Program-made: the position numbers and the translations under genes
The notes under the pieces: generated by a model
What the model was told of the DNA's origin: nothing
The model's input: only the letters and a program-made list of their open reading frames with translations
The model's database searches: none
Source of the DNA: Paenibacillus tyrphae
GTDB lineage: Bacteria > Bacillota > Bacilli > Paenibacillales > NBRC-103111
Direction: 5' to 3'
Assembly: GCF_027925525.1 (NCBI RefSeq)
Contig: NZ_BSDJ01000002.1
Coordinates: 327,337 to 391,336 of the forward strand
DNA: 64,000 bases
In this document: in pieces, positions 1 to 8,965 of the stretch
Layout: each line of letters opens with the position of its first letter
How positions within the stretch are numbered: the first letter of the stretch is position 1

Positions 1-1934
1 TTGCCGGTTGGGTCCATACGCACCCGATCCAACGCATTCTGGACGGCTTGGTGCGACGTGTTGGCCGGCGTGACATATTTGGCCGGGTCGGGATTGGCAA
101 TGGGCGATACTTGCTCCAAGCTGACAAAATCAATGGCGTATGTCGTTGTGTTGGCGGGGTCTTTTTGCAGCTTGATGGTGCTTCCTTTGGGAATCGTTTG
201 ATCGAACATCATATTCGCTTCGTCGTAGATATGCCTTGGAGCACCCGCGCCAGGGGAATTGTCCGGCGAGGTTTCGCTGCCGTAAAGCCACATATACCTG
301 GAAGTCAGGTCGATCGATTTGGTATACGTGCCATTGACGTAAATATTGAGCGTGGAATTGATTCCGCCGCCGCCGGGAGCGTCGGGAATAGAAAAGCGCA
401 TCACCAGCGTATTCGTGTCGGCTTTCGTCGTGAACTGCACGAAGCTGCCCGTCGTATTCAGGGTAACCGCCTTCCGTCCTGAAGCTTCGCCGGCCAAATC
501 GCCAACATTGCGGTTCGGACCTACGATAGCCGCCCCGCCGCCGATCACGCCATCCTCCGCTTCATAAATATCGTAAGGCATGTTTGCGCCTCTTGTCGGG
601 ATCGGAGTCGTCGGATTGGAAAACTTAACCCAATTCAGATTGAACAGGTTGGAGCCGCCCGTAAACTTGAGATACAGGTCGTGCACCCCGCTGATGGGAT
701 TGATTCCGCATGATTTCGTGATCCATGTCTGCCATCCGCCCGTGCCCGGCAAGACGCACGTACCGGCGAGCGTCCCTGTGAGGCCGTCCAGCCGGACCTC
801 GATCGTTCCACCTCCGGTATTGCTCGCTGCTCTGGCTTCGAAAATCGATGCTCCGCTTCCAAAGTCGATATTTTTATAGACGACGTAATCCCCTTCATCG
901 ATATGACCGATACTCAATCCCCCTTCGCTGGAGCTTTCGGTCTCCACGCCGGATTGACTGTCATAGCTTTCAGCCTCGATGGTGGCAAAAGCGGACCTTG
1001 GCTCCGATCCGGTTCCTTCGGCGATCTGAAGCTGATCCAGGTTCACATTGCCCGAATCGCCGAGATCATACTTGTACGTTATCGTATTGCTGCCGGCGTT
1101 TAAATTCACGCTCTCCGACTTGGTCGACCAGGTGTCCCAGTTCGCCAAGGAAGGCAGTGCCGTTTGCTTGATTTTCGTTCCATTGACGTACAGACTGAGC
1201 GAGCGGTCTCCTCCCATGGCGTTGGCATATCGCAAAATGGCGTTGTATTTGCCTGCGGAGCTTACGTTTATCGTGAACTGCGTCGCTGCTCCTTGATTCC
1301 CGTAGCCGTCGACAAATCCCGTCCCCGTATAGCCGGCATGATCGGTGTTGACTTTGGCTCCGCCCGATAATTGGGCCGACTCCGCTTCATAGGTGCCCGG
1401 CGGTGGCGGTGTCGTTTGGCCGTATACTTCCAGCTCGGATACTTGTGCCGCCGGCCAGCCCGTATTGGCGGTAAAATGCAGCTTCACGTATCTTACGCCC
1501 GCGTTCGCGAAGGAGATCGTTACGGTGTTTCCACCGGCGGGATCGAACGAATAAGCGGCAGAAGCGGCTAACGTGCTGTAGTTGACATCGTCCGTACTGC
1601 CCGTGACGGACAAGGTTTGGGAGCGCTTCTCCCAGGCGGGCGGCAGACGGAGAACGACTTTGTTGATCGTGCTGACGGCGCCGAGATCGACACGCAGCCA
1701 CTGCGGAAAAGCGTTGTTCGCGCTTTCCCAATAGCTCGACGAATTGCCGTCGTTCGCATTCGCCGCACGATAGACATCGACGGAGCTGCTTGCGGTAATC
1801 GGTTTACCTGCTGCCAAATTCGTTGCGGCTTCAGCCTTCTCAGTAACCCATCCGAACTGGGTAAGCACCAAACAAAAAACGAGTATCCACACAGGAACAA
1901 ACGTTCTTACTTTTAAGTGAAACGCCATATTCAT
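1..1934 (-). CDS. Secreted multi-domain carbohydrate-binding protein (partial, C-terminus outside window)
   Basis: The gene starts at an ATG at 1934 with AAGGAGG seven bases upstream and is open to the left edge, so the C-terminus is missing. The product begins with a signal peptide (hydrophobic stretch ending near VTEKAEAA). An F5/8 type C (discoidin) domain follows, with motifs such as SSYWESANNAFPQWLRVDLG, then a CBM35/CBM6-like module (NTDHAGYTGTGFVDGY and DSGNVNLDQLQI). Another CBM6-like module carries AEGTGS...IEAESYDSQSG and GGWQTW. The last visible part (YDIYEAEDG..., then SHQAVQNALDRVR) looks like the entry to a beta-helix glycosidase of the alpha-1,3-glucanase/dextranase kind, but the catalytic domain lies outside the window. 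It sits directly downstream of a sugar ABC transporter with YesM/YesN-type regulators, so a role in extracellular polysaccharide attack or capture is likely. The substrate is not known. Confidence 0.8.
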   Translation of the reverse strand, partial: MNMAFHLKVRTFVPVWILVFCLVLTQFGWVTEKAEAATNLAAGKPITASSSVDVYRAANANDGNSSSYWESANNAFPQWLRVDLGAVSTINKVVLRLPPAWEKRSQTLSVTGSTDDVNYSTLAASAAYSFDPAGGNTVTISFANAGVRYVKLHFTANTGWPAAQVSELEVYGQTTPPPPGTYEAESAQLSGGAKVNTDHAGYTGTGFVDGYGNQGAATQFTINVSSAGKYNAILRYANAMGGDRSLSLYVNGTKIKQTALPSLANWDTWSTKSESVNLNAGSNTITYKYDLGDSGNVNLDQLQIAEGTGSEPRSAFATIEAESYDSQSGVETESSSEGGLSIGHIDEGDYVVYKNIDFGSGASIFEARAASNTGGGTIEVRLDGLTGTLAGTCVLPGTGGWQTWITKSCGINPISGVHDLYLKFTGGSNLFNLNWVKFSNPTTPIPTRGANMPYDIYEAEDGVIGGGAAIVGPNRNVGDLAGEASGRKAVTLNTTGSFVQFTTKADTNTLVMRFSIPDAPGGGGINSTLNIYVNGTYTKSIDLTSRYMWLYGSETSPDNSPGAGAPRHIYDEANMMFDQTIPKGSTIKLQKDPANTTTYAIDFVSLEQVSPIANPDPAKYVTPANTSHQAVQNALDRVRMDPTG

Positions 1935-2260
1935 AACCCTGCCTCCTTGTTCAATATCCAGAACCAGCTTGCTCGGCCTCTGCTTCAATGCGCTTTATCG
2001 CCTCCCCTCAACGATTTCATGCTTAGCTTACCGTCTGTCCGCACCTCCCCTCCCCTTGGATACACAGCAGACAGGCTGTACAAGATGCAAGGAAGAAGCG
2101 GCTGTGCTGATTACCATTCTAATATTTCGCGCCTTCGTTTCAAGGTTGCATGTTATGAAGATCAGGCGCAATATTACGGACCTCGCGCGCCCGGCAGCCG
2201 CAGGCTAAAGCAAAAAAGGCTGACCGGATATCCCGGCCAACCTCATCATCTAGCGGCTTA
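1935..2260. other. Intergenic region, no gene seen
   Basis: No ORF with a convincing ribosome-binding site is present. The part near 2212-2242 holds the terminator of the binding-protein gene. The rest probably carries a promoter for the carbohydrate-binding gene, but I cannot point to a clear -35/-10 pair. Confidence 0.4.
2212..2242 (-). terminator. Intrinsic terminator after the sugar-binding protein gene
   Basis: Read on the minus strand, a ten-pair stem (GGTTGGCCGG against CCGGTCAGCC, with G-U pairs) closes a short loop and is followed by a run of six T. It lies about 20 bases after the stop codon at 2261. Confidence 0.8.
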
Positions 2261-3667
2261 CTACTCCACCTTGATCGAGTTGTAATATTTTTCCTGAACT
2301 AGCTTCGCCGCCGCATCCAGCACCGTTTTCGGGTCGGCGTCTTTGCGCGAAAAGACATCCTGCACGACACTTGTTATGGTCGCGTAGTAATCCTGCGTAT
2401 TGAACTGCGCTTCCGGCTTCCCGTCGAGGTACTTCGTGATGTCGGGCGAGTACGGATAGACGTTATCGTATTTGTCGTAGACGGCCTTCACTTTTTTGCC
2501 GTAAGCGGAGTCGGAAGTGAAATAATCGATCACCGGAGGCACGAAATATTTGTCGTCCTTTTTCCGCTGTTGGATGCTCGCTTCGATGGAAGCCAGCCCT
2601 TTGTCCGAGAAATAGTCGAACGTTGCGTAACGGAATGCCGCCTCTTGCTCCTCTTGCGTCGCTTTCGGATTGATGACAAGATAGTCGCCGCCGAGCACGC
2701 CGGTATGCTTGCCACCCTTGGCCGCAGCCGGCATCGGGTAAAAGAGCACGTCGGCAGGCTTCATGCCGCCCTGGTTGAGCGCCTGATCGATCGGACCGTC
2801 CGGTCCGGCGATCACCATGGCCGTCCGGCTCTGGGCAAAAGCTCCGACAGCGTCGCCCCAACCGAGCGCCCAGTCCTTCGGAATCGCTTTCGCCTCCCAA
2901 GCCAGGCTTCGGTAAAATTGCAGCGCTCTCACACCCGCCTCGGAATGAAAGAGCGCCGTGACCTTGCCGTTCTCCACCTTCTGGATGTCTCCTCCCGCTT
3001 CAAACAGGAAATTGGTCCAGTTCCATCCGGCTTCGTTCCCCTTCCCCATGGGAGCAATGCCGGAGATGCCCTTGGCAGGATCGGCTGCCGCCTTGGCCGT
3101 GTTGTACATATCGTCCCACGTCCAATCGAGCGGCGGTACCGCGATCTTTTTATCCTCCAGCATCTTTTTGTTGACGATGGTCCCGGTCACATAGCCTTGC
3201 TGGGCGATCCCGTAAATTTTGCCGCCGATGCCGAATTGCTGCTGCAAAATCGGGTTCATCTGATCTTTGAACTCATATGCGTCGAATAGGCCCGTAAGGT
3301 CGGCCGCCCAGCCTTTTTCCGCCAAAAACTTACCCTCCGTCGCATACGTATTGAACAGGGTCGGCGCTTCGTTGGCGCCCATCTTGATGCCGATCTGGTT
3401 CGGATCGTAGTGCCAGTCGCTTTTTACGATTTCCACGTCCGGATACTTCTCCGTAAACCGTCGGATTTTATCGTCCTCCAGCGCCCGCTTTTCCACAAGA
3501 TCGGGCGTCGGATAGTAGACGCTTATGGTAATTTTTCCCTTGCCGGACGAAGCTAAATTGTTCCCGCCGTCGGTGGCCGGACTTGCGTCCGGGCTGCATG
3601 CAGTGAGCATGAAACCTAGCATAAAGAGTGACATCGGCGATGCCAGTAGTGCGTTGCGCTCGCGCAT
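2261..3667 (-). CDS. Extracellular sugar-binding lipoprotein of an ABC transporter (family 1)
   Basis: About 468 residues. The ATG at 3667 has GGAAAGGGGAATTCC in front; a longer in-frame TTG upstream would overlap that ribosome-binding site. The N-terminus is a lipoprotein signal with lipobox LTAC, so the mature protein should be lipid-anchored on the outer face of the membrane. The remainder has the pattern of family 1 solute-binding proteins for oligosaccharides (ISVYYPTPDL, ADLTGLFDAY, MVIAGPDGP, YLVINPKATQ). It is the last gene of a kinase-regulator-permease-permease-binding-protein series read leftward, the usual Paenibacillus arrangement for plant or cell-wall oligosaccharide uptake. 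No ATPase gene is present, and such systems often share an MsmX-type ATPase encoded elsewhere. The substrate is unassigned. Confidence 0.9.
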   Translation of the reverse strand: MRERNALLASPMSLFMLGFMLTACSPDASPATDGGNNLASSGKGKITISVYYPTPDLVEKRALEDDKIRRFTEKYPDVEIVKSDWHYDPNQIGIKMGANEAPTLFNTYATEGKFLAEKGWAADLTGLFDAYEFKDQMNPILQQQFGIGGKIYGIAQQGYVTGTIVNKKMLEDKKIAVPPLDWTWDDMYNTAKAAADPAKGISGIAPMGKGNEAGWNWTNFLFEAGGDIQKVENGKVTALFHSEAGVRALQFYRSLAWEAKAIPKDWALGWGDAVGAFAQSRTAMVIAGPDGPIDQALNQGGMKPADVLFYPMPAAAKGGKHTGVLGGDYLVINPKATQEEQEAAFRYATFDYFSDKGLASIEASIQQRKKDDKYFVPPVIDYFTSDSAYGKKVKAVYDKYDNVYPYSPDITKYLDGKPEAQFNTQDYYATITSVVQDVFSRKDADPKTVLDAAAKLVQEKYYNSIKVE

Positions 3668-3786
3668 TGGAATTCCCCTTTCCAACTGTTGGATGTGTAT
3701 CTAATCTCCATCTTAATCGGACCCTTCCTCCGAAACGAGGCGTGTTCCTATCCGGATGATGCGCAGGTTTACGATAAAGTCGCCTG

Positions 3787-4659
3787 CTACCCTTTAACGC
3801 CTCCCAACTGCACGCCGCGCAAAATAAACTTTTGGAACAGGAGAAATACGACGACCGGCGGAAGCATCACCATGAACAAGATCGCAAACTTCAGGTTTAA
3901 ATTCATTCTGCGGGCTTGCAGGACATACTTGTAGATGGCTGTCGCCAGAGGATACCCGTTGTCGCTGTGCATCACGATCGACGGCCAGAACCAATCGTTC
4001 CACACCGCGGAAAAAATAAAGATCGATAACGTCGCAAAAATCGGCACGGACAAAGGAAAGGCAATCCGGAAAAAGCACTTTCCGTCGGACGCGCCGTCCA
4101 TTCTCGCCGCTTCGAAGATTTCCGGGTGGAGGCCGCCGAAGAAGTTTTTCAGCAGCAGCAAGTAAAAAGCGTTGGCCGCAGCAGGCATCCAGAACGCCGC
4201 AAATTGATTCAGCAGCCCGAGCTCCTTCAAATTCATAAAATTCGGAATAATATAGGTCGTCGGCGGGATAAAGAGCGTAATCCAGAAAAAGGCGCCGATC
4301 TGCTTCCGGTAAGGCACGTTCAAGTGCGCCAAGCTGAATGCCGCCAACCCCAGCACGGCGACCGTCACGATTAAGTTGCCCGCGAAAATAATAAACGTAT
4401 TGCGAAGGAACAACAGCAGATGGATATAATTCCAGCCTTGCCCGAAATTTTCGAAATGCCATTCCGAAGGGAAAAACCGGGGCGGAAACGAGTTCATCTC
4501 CGTATTGGGCCGGACCCCGTTAAAAAACGTAATGAGAATCGGATAGATCATGGTGCAGACCATGACGAGGATCACCGCGATCATGATCGCATAGCCGATC
4601 CGGGTGGAGCCCTGCCGCAAATCGTGGCTCGAAAGAATGCCGCGTTCGTGCTTGTTCAT
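3787..4659 (-). CDS. Sugar ABC transporter permease (CUT1, MalG/LplC type)
   Basis: About 290 residues with six hydrophobic segments. The cytoplasmic EAA loop is visible as EAARMDGASDGKCFFRIAFP, where such permeases dock the ATPase. The product is an inner-membrane subunit of the oligosaccharide importer. I chose the ATG at 4659, two bases after the stop of the upstream permease gene; a TTG two codons earlier is also possible. The GGAGGGGGC upstream serves as the ribosome-binding site and lies inside the preceding gene, so the two permeases are probably translated together. Confidence 0.92.
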   Translation of the reverse strand: MNKHERGILSSHDLRQGSTRIGYAIMIAVILVMVCTMIYPILITFFNGVRPNTEMNSFPPRFFPSEWHFENFGQGWNYIHLLLFLRNTFIIFAGNLIVTVAVLGLAAFSLAHLNVPYRKQIGAFFWITLFIPPTTYIIPNFMNLKELGLLNQFAAFWMPAAANAFYLLLLKNFFGGLHPEIFEAARMDGASDGKCFFRIAFPLSVPIFATLSIFIFSAVWNDWFWPSIVMHSDNGYPLATAIYKYVLQARRMNLNLKFAILFMVMLPPVVVFLLFQKFILRGVQLGGVKG

Positions 4660-4661
4660 GC

Positions 4662-5528
4662 TCAAGCCCCCTCCTTGCCGGTAAGCTTGGATTGAACCAG
4701 AGCCAATCCGCCCAGCACGAAAAACATCAGCACGCCCAAGGCGGACGCCGCGCCGTAATCCTGGCTCGTAAACGCATACTTCACGATAAGCAGAACATAG
4801 GTGAGCGTCGTTTTGTTCGGACCGCCGTCAAGCATCGCATACTGGGATTGATAACCCTGCGAGGTCGAGATGATTTGCAGAATTAATAAAAGCAAGATCA
4901 AGCTTTTGATCGAAGGAAGCGTAATGTATCGAATCCGCTGCCAGACGCCGGCCCCGTCGATTTCCGCCGCCTCGTACCAATCCCGGGGAATGCTGAGCAA
5001 GCCGGCCAAATAAATCAGCAGCGCGCCACCGAACTGCTGCCAGGTTTCCATAAAGACCAGCGAGGCCATGGACCAGCTCGGATCGGTCATAAACGAAATC
5101 GGCTCGAAGCCCAGCTTGCTCAGCACCGCATTGATCGGGCCGACCGGGTCAAAAATCCATCGCCACAGCCCGTACAAGACGACCACAGGAAGCACATTCG
5201 GCAAATAAGCGGCGATGCGGACGAACCCTTGGAACCTCCTCAGCTCGGAAATGGCGATCGCAAAGACGATCGGCACCCAGAAGCCGATGACAAGACCGAG
5301 AAACATATAATATATCGTATTCTTCACCGCGCGCCCGATATCAGGATCGCGAAGCACTTTGACATAATTGTCGAAACCGACAAAAGCGTTGCCTTTCATA
5401 AAATCAACGTGGTACAGGCTGTAGACGAAGCCTTTGACAATCGGCGTCCATAAGAACAAACCGAAAATAACGGCAGCCGGCAAAATAAACAAATAACCCC
5501 ACAGATGTCTTTTCGCGACTAGATACAC
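4662..5528 (-). CDS. Sugar ABC transporter permease (CUT1, MalF/LplB type)
   Basis: 288 residues starting at a GTG, six transmembrane segments, and an EAA-type loop read as EAAEIDGAGVWQRIRYITLP. It is the first permease of the importer and pairs with the product of the next gene, which it almost touches. The ribosome-binding site (GAGGGAAA) is only moderate. It lies about 95 bases after the YesN-like regulator gene and is read in the same direction, so the regulator probably controls it from an adjacent or shared promoter. Confidence 0.92.
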   Translation of the reverse strand: MYLVAKRHLWGYLFILPAAVIFGLFLWTPIVKGFVYSLYHVDFMKGNAFVGFDNYVKVLRDPDIGRAVKNTIYYMFLGLVIGFWVPIVFAIAISELRRFQGFVRIAAYLPNVLPVVVLYGLWRWIFDPVGPINAVLSKLGFEPISFMTDPSWSMASLVFMETWQQFGGALLIYLAGLLSIPRDWYEAAEIDGAGVWQRIRYITLPSIKSLILLLLILQIISTSQGYQSQYAMLDGGPNKTTLTYVLLIVKYAFTSQDYGAASALGVLMFFVLGGLALVQSKLTGKEGA

Positions 5529-5623
5529 AGCGGATTTCCCTCATTTCTCACAGGTCTTGCCCACATTGTAAGAAGACGAAAGGAAATTGAACATGTGCGA
5601 TCCTATCGGGATCATTGGCGATT

Positions 5624-6949
5624 TTACTTTTTCAATTCGCTCGGACTGACGCCGTAATATTTTTTAAATATTTTGCTGAAATGCTCCGGCGATTCGTACC
5701 CTACTCTATCGGCGATTTCGTAACGGCGCATATCCGTGCTTGTGATGAGCCTCCGGCTTTCTTCCATTCGCAATTTCACGACATAATCCCAAAGGTTGTA
5801 GCCTGTTTTTTTCTTGAACAAATAGCTCAAGTAATTCGGACTCACGTGACTTTGCTGAGCGACCTCCTGAAGCGTAAGCCCCTTTTGCCCAAAGTGCTGA
5901 TGAATATATTGCTTGGCCGTGTCCACAATTTGATTGTGATGTACGACCATTTCCTCCTCAGTCGCCTCATGGGAAGCCGGATTCCAGCTAAAATCGCCGT
6001 AATAAAACACGTAATGATCCTGATGCTCCCGGTGAAAGCGGATCGCTTTCCGCGCCTGCTCGTTCAAAGCGCCCAGAAACTCGATTCCTTTCATAATCTG
6101 ACTTATGCCAACCACGCATTGCAGCGACAAATACTTCCGCACATTCGCATGCAGCGATCTGCCAATCATGTCGAGTTGGTTGATTTTGTTGATGCTCTTA
6201 TCTCCGTAGGCTTCGTCGTCCCATTGCAGAATGATCGAAATCTCGTGATCGGGCGAATAAAAAGCGACATGATTCCACTGGCTGTCAAGCAGCTCGCTCG
6301 CAATGTTCAATACGGCATACTGCAATAAGGCGAGATCCTTTTCGGGGAATCGAGTCCCTTCTTGGGAGGGTGGAACAACCGGCTTGATTTTAAGGACGGC
6401 AAAATATGGCCCTTGCAAGGAGGCCATCGGCACAAGCCGCTCAGCCGAAGCGCAGGCTGAATCGGGGTCGGCCAGCAGCCGGTTCAGCGCCTCCGTTTTC
6501 GCCCGGTCGGGCTCCTCCATCCGGAACCGGTCGCTCAGCTCGGCGATAAATTCATCGTGGGCTGCAGCCGCCGCTTTGTCCATTTTGAGCAGTACATTGC
6601 GCACGGTATCCAGAAAATGGCTGCTGTTCAGCGGCTTGATCAAGTAATCCTTGGCTCCCAATCTCATCGCCAATTGCGCATACTGAAACGTCTCGTAAGC
6701 GGAAACGACGATCGATTGCACCGACGGCTTGGCCATTTTCGCTTGATGCATCAGTTCGATCCCGCTCATTTCGCCCATCTGGATGTCCGTGATCAGCAGG
6801 TCCACTTCTTCCATGCGGATATAGTCCATCGCTTCGTAGCCGCTTTGCGCAATAAAGAGCTGATCGATATTTAATCCCGAAGAAGCCAATAGCTGGCTTA
6901 AACCTTGGCAAATCAGCGGTTCGTCGTCCACAAGCAAAATATTGTACAT
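5624..6949 (-). CDS. YesN-type response regulator (REC + AraC-like HTH)
   Basis: 441 residues. The N-terminal receiver domain shows the acidic pair D8/D9, the phospho-acceptor D55 in DLLITDIQMG and the conserved KP near residue 104. A middle region of about 230 residues is variable. The C-terminus has two AraC-type helix-turn-helices (LTLQEVAQQSHVSPNYLSYL and YEIADRVGYESPEHFSKIFK), so it should bind DNA next to the transporter promoter. The gene follows the sensor kinase by 20 bases in the same direction. In this family the partner kinase senses sugar and the regulator activates the neighbouring importer. Confidence 0.93.
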   Translation of the reverse strand: MYNILLVDDEPLICQGLSQLLASSGLNIDQLFIAQSGYEAMDYIRMEEVDLLITDIQMGEMSGIELMHQAKMAKPSVQSIVVSAYETFQYAQLAMRLGAKDYLIKPLNSSHFLDTVRNVLLKMDKAAAAAHDEFIAELSDRFRMEEPDRAKTEALNRLLADPDSACASAERLVPMASLQGPYFAVLKIKPVVPPSQEGTRFPEKDLALLQYAVLNIASELLDSQWNHVAFYSPDHEISIILQWDDEAYGDKSINKINQLDMIGRSLHANVRKYLSLQCVVGISQIMKGIEFLGALNEQARKAIRFHREHQDHYVFYYGDFSWNPASHEATEEEMVVHHNQIVDTAKQYIHQHFGQKGLTLQEVAQQSHVSPNYLSYLFKKKTGYNLWDYVVKLRMEESRRLITSTDMRRYEIADRVGYESPEHFSKIFKKYYGVSPSELKK

Positions 6950-6968
6950 TCCAGGCCACCTCGTCAGT

Positions 6969-8783
6969 TTATTGTCCGGCTAGAACGGCTTCGCACTTGG
7001 GCAAAGTGATCGTGGCGACCGTTCCGTGCGGTTGATTTCTCGTATAGTCGAGCCCGTAAGCAGCGCCGAAATGCAGCCGGACCCGCTGATGAATGTTGCG
7101 TATGCCGTAGCCCATGGACGGATCCGGCTGCTCCTCGTGCAGCGATCGGCGGATCGCGGCAAGATCCGCTTCCCGAAAGCCGTTATCTTCCACGCGGACT
7201 ACCACCTTGCCGTCGCCCAGCTGCTCGGCGGATATGACGATTTCCCCGTCTTCCCCCATATTTTTCACGCCGTGGATAATCGCATTTTCAATTAAGGGCT
7301 GGAGCGTAATCTTCGGGATCAGCAGCGGACGCACGTCCTCCATGATCTTCCATTTCACGCGAAACTTATGCTCGTATCTCCGCTGCTGCAGGCTGATATA
7401 GGCGGCGGCGTGCTCCATCTCTTCACCGATCGTAATCAGCTCTCTGCCCCTGCTTAACCCGATTTTCATCAGCTTGGACAATTCCTTGATCATCTCGGCG
7501 GATTCGCCCTTGCCTTCCAGTGTGCTTTTCCAATAAATGCTCTCCAGCGTGTTATACAGCAAGTGAGGGTTGATTTGCTGGTACAAAATTTGCAGCTGCG
7601 CTTCCTTCTGCTTAATTTCGTGCTGATACTTGTCTTTCACGAGATGATTCAGCCGATCGGCCATGTCATAGACGGAGGAAATCAGCACGCCGAGCTCGTC
7701 GTTTCTCCTGCGCGCGGCCGTTTTCCGCACCGGTTTGCCCGGAACGTAGCTCCTTATAACATGAACCAGCTTCTGCATCGGATTCATTAACGATCTCCAG
7801 AAATACATCACGACGATAAACGCCAGCATCGAATAAACGACGGAAATTAGCTGAATGACCCGTTTCAGCTCGTTTTGCTGCTGAAGCAAGGAGTGGATCG
7901 GAATGCGGTAAACCAGCTTTTGCTGGAGCAAATAGCTGTAGTTGACGACGTAAATATAATCCGAGTGCACGGTGTCCAAAATGCCTTCCATGGCTGTCAC
8001 CTTGGCGGCGGGCGGAAGCGGCAGCGTGCTTCCCGCGCCTTTCGTCGTTGAGGCAAGAATCCGGTCGGACCAGTCGGTTAAATAAATTTCTCCGTCCGGC
8101 AATTGGACGCTGCGAAAATCGTTTTCGATCATCCGTTCAAGCTTGGTCACCACCAATACGCCGATCACGCCGTTTCCATGCGAGATATTGTTCACGGCAC
8201 GGACGTAACTTAGCGTTCCTTGGTCGGACGACGGATCGAAATGATCGATAATTTTCAGCTCGCCCTTGCCTTGCTTTTGAAGCGCTTCCCGAAACCATTC
8301 CGGCTGATTCCGATCCGAAACGAAAAAAACGCCTGCTTGCGCGGCCTGCCTGACTTTCGGAGCAAACGAATAATCGTCGTTGGGATCATTGACGTACAAG
8401 GAGAAAGCTACGGCTCCGCCGCCGTCTCCCCCGATCGAGTAGCTTTTGAGCAGCTTGTCCAATGCTTCGTATTTGCCGACCCGCGTCAAAACCGTGTCCG
8501 TACCGTCCGGAAGCATCTGCTGCGTAAGCGGATTTTGGATAATCGTCATGGTGATGCGATTGATCGAATCCATGTCCCGATTGAGCAGACTCAGATTCTG
8601 CTTGTTTAATTCCAGATAGGCGTTCGTCACGTTCCGCTTCAAAATTTGCTCGGCCTTCATATTTCCGTACCATTGCAGCATAAAAACAGGGCTAACCATG
8701 AGTAAAAACAGCAAAATCAGCTGGTAATTCACGCTCATTCTGGTCAATGGATTTGCCGGAATGCTCCGCATGCGCCGGATCAC
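6969..8783 (-). CDS. YesM-type sensor histidine kinase
   Basis: 604 residues with one transmembrane helix near residue 25 and a second near 310 that bracket an extracellular dCache-like sensor. A HAMP region follows, then the His_kinase domain with phospho-acceptor His in QINPHLLYNTLES, and an HATPase. The N-box (LIENAIIHGVKNMG) is intact. The first glycine box reads DNGFREAD rather than the usual DNG-x-G, a departure from the family. Start is the GTG at 8783 or the ATG four codons later; both have GAGGTGA within reach. It is cotranscribed with the YesN-type regulator. Confidence 0.92.
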   Translation of the reverse strand: MIRRMRSIPANPLTRMSVNYQLILLFLLMVSPVFMLQWYGNMKAEQILKRNVTNAYLELNKQNLSLLNRDMDSINRITMTIIQNPLTQQMLPDGTDTVLTRVGKYEALDKLLKSYSIGGDGGGAVAFSLYVNDPNDDYSFAPKVRQAAQAGVFFVSDRNQPEWFREALQKQGKGELKIIDHFDPSSDQGTLSYVRAVNNISHGNGVIGVLVVTKLERMIENDFRSVQLPDGEIYLTDWSDRILASTTKGAGSTLPLPPAAKVTAMEGILDTVHSDYIYVVNYSYLLQQKLVYRIPIHSLLQQQNELKRVIQLISVVYSMLAFIVVMYFWRSLMNPMQKLVHVIRSYVPGKPVRKTAARRRNDELGVLISSVYDMADRLNHLVKDKYQHEIKQKEAQLQILYQQINPHLLYNTLESIYWKSTLEGKGESAEMIKELSKLMKIGLSRGRELITIGEEMEHAAAYISLQQRRYEHKFRVKWKIMEDVRPLLIPKITLQPLIENAIIHGVKNMGEDGEIVISAEQLGDGKVVVRVEDNGFREADLAAIRRSLHEEQPDPSMGYGIRNIHQRVRLHFGAAYGLDYTRNQPHGTVATITLPKCEAVLAGQ

Positions 8784-8852
8784 CTCGTTCCATACAAACT
8801 CCCGCCGTCATTCACGTTCCCCCTTTATGTATGTCCATGCCGAATAAGGATA

Positions 8853-8880
8853 ATTTTAACATATCACTCCCCTAATGCAA
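8853..8880 (-). promoter_or_regulatory. Probable sigma-A promoter for the YesM/YesN genes
   Basis: On the minus strand TTGCAT and TAAAAT are separated by 16 bases, about 70-100 bases before the kinase start. The hexamers are reasonable but not perfect. Confidence 0.4.
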
Positions 8881-8929
8881 CTGCATCATGGCAGAAACCT
8901 CCGGTTTTTTTGAATGTAAAAAAAGAACA

Positions 8930-8959
8930 AAAATAAGCTGCCCCGCAATCGGGACAGCC
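8930..8959 (-). terminator. Intrinsic terminator after the DUF5643 gene
   Basis: On the minus strand GGCTGTCCCG pairs with CGGGGCAGC around a four-base loop and runs into TATTTTTG, a few bases past the stop codon at 8966. Confidence 0.75.
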
Positions 8960-8965
8960 AATGGA

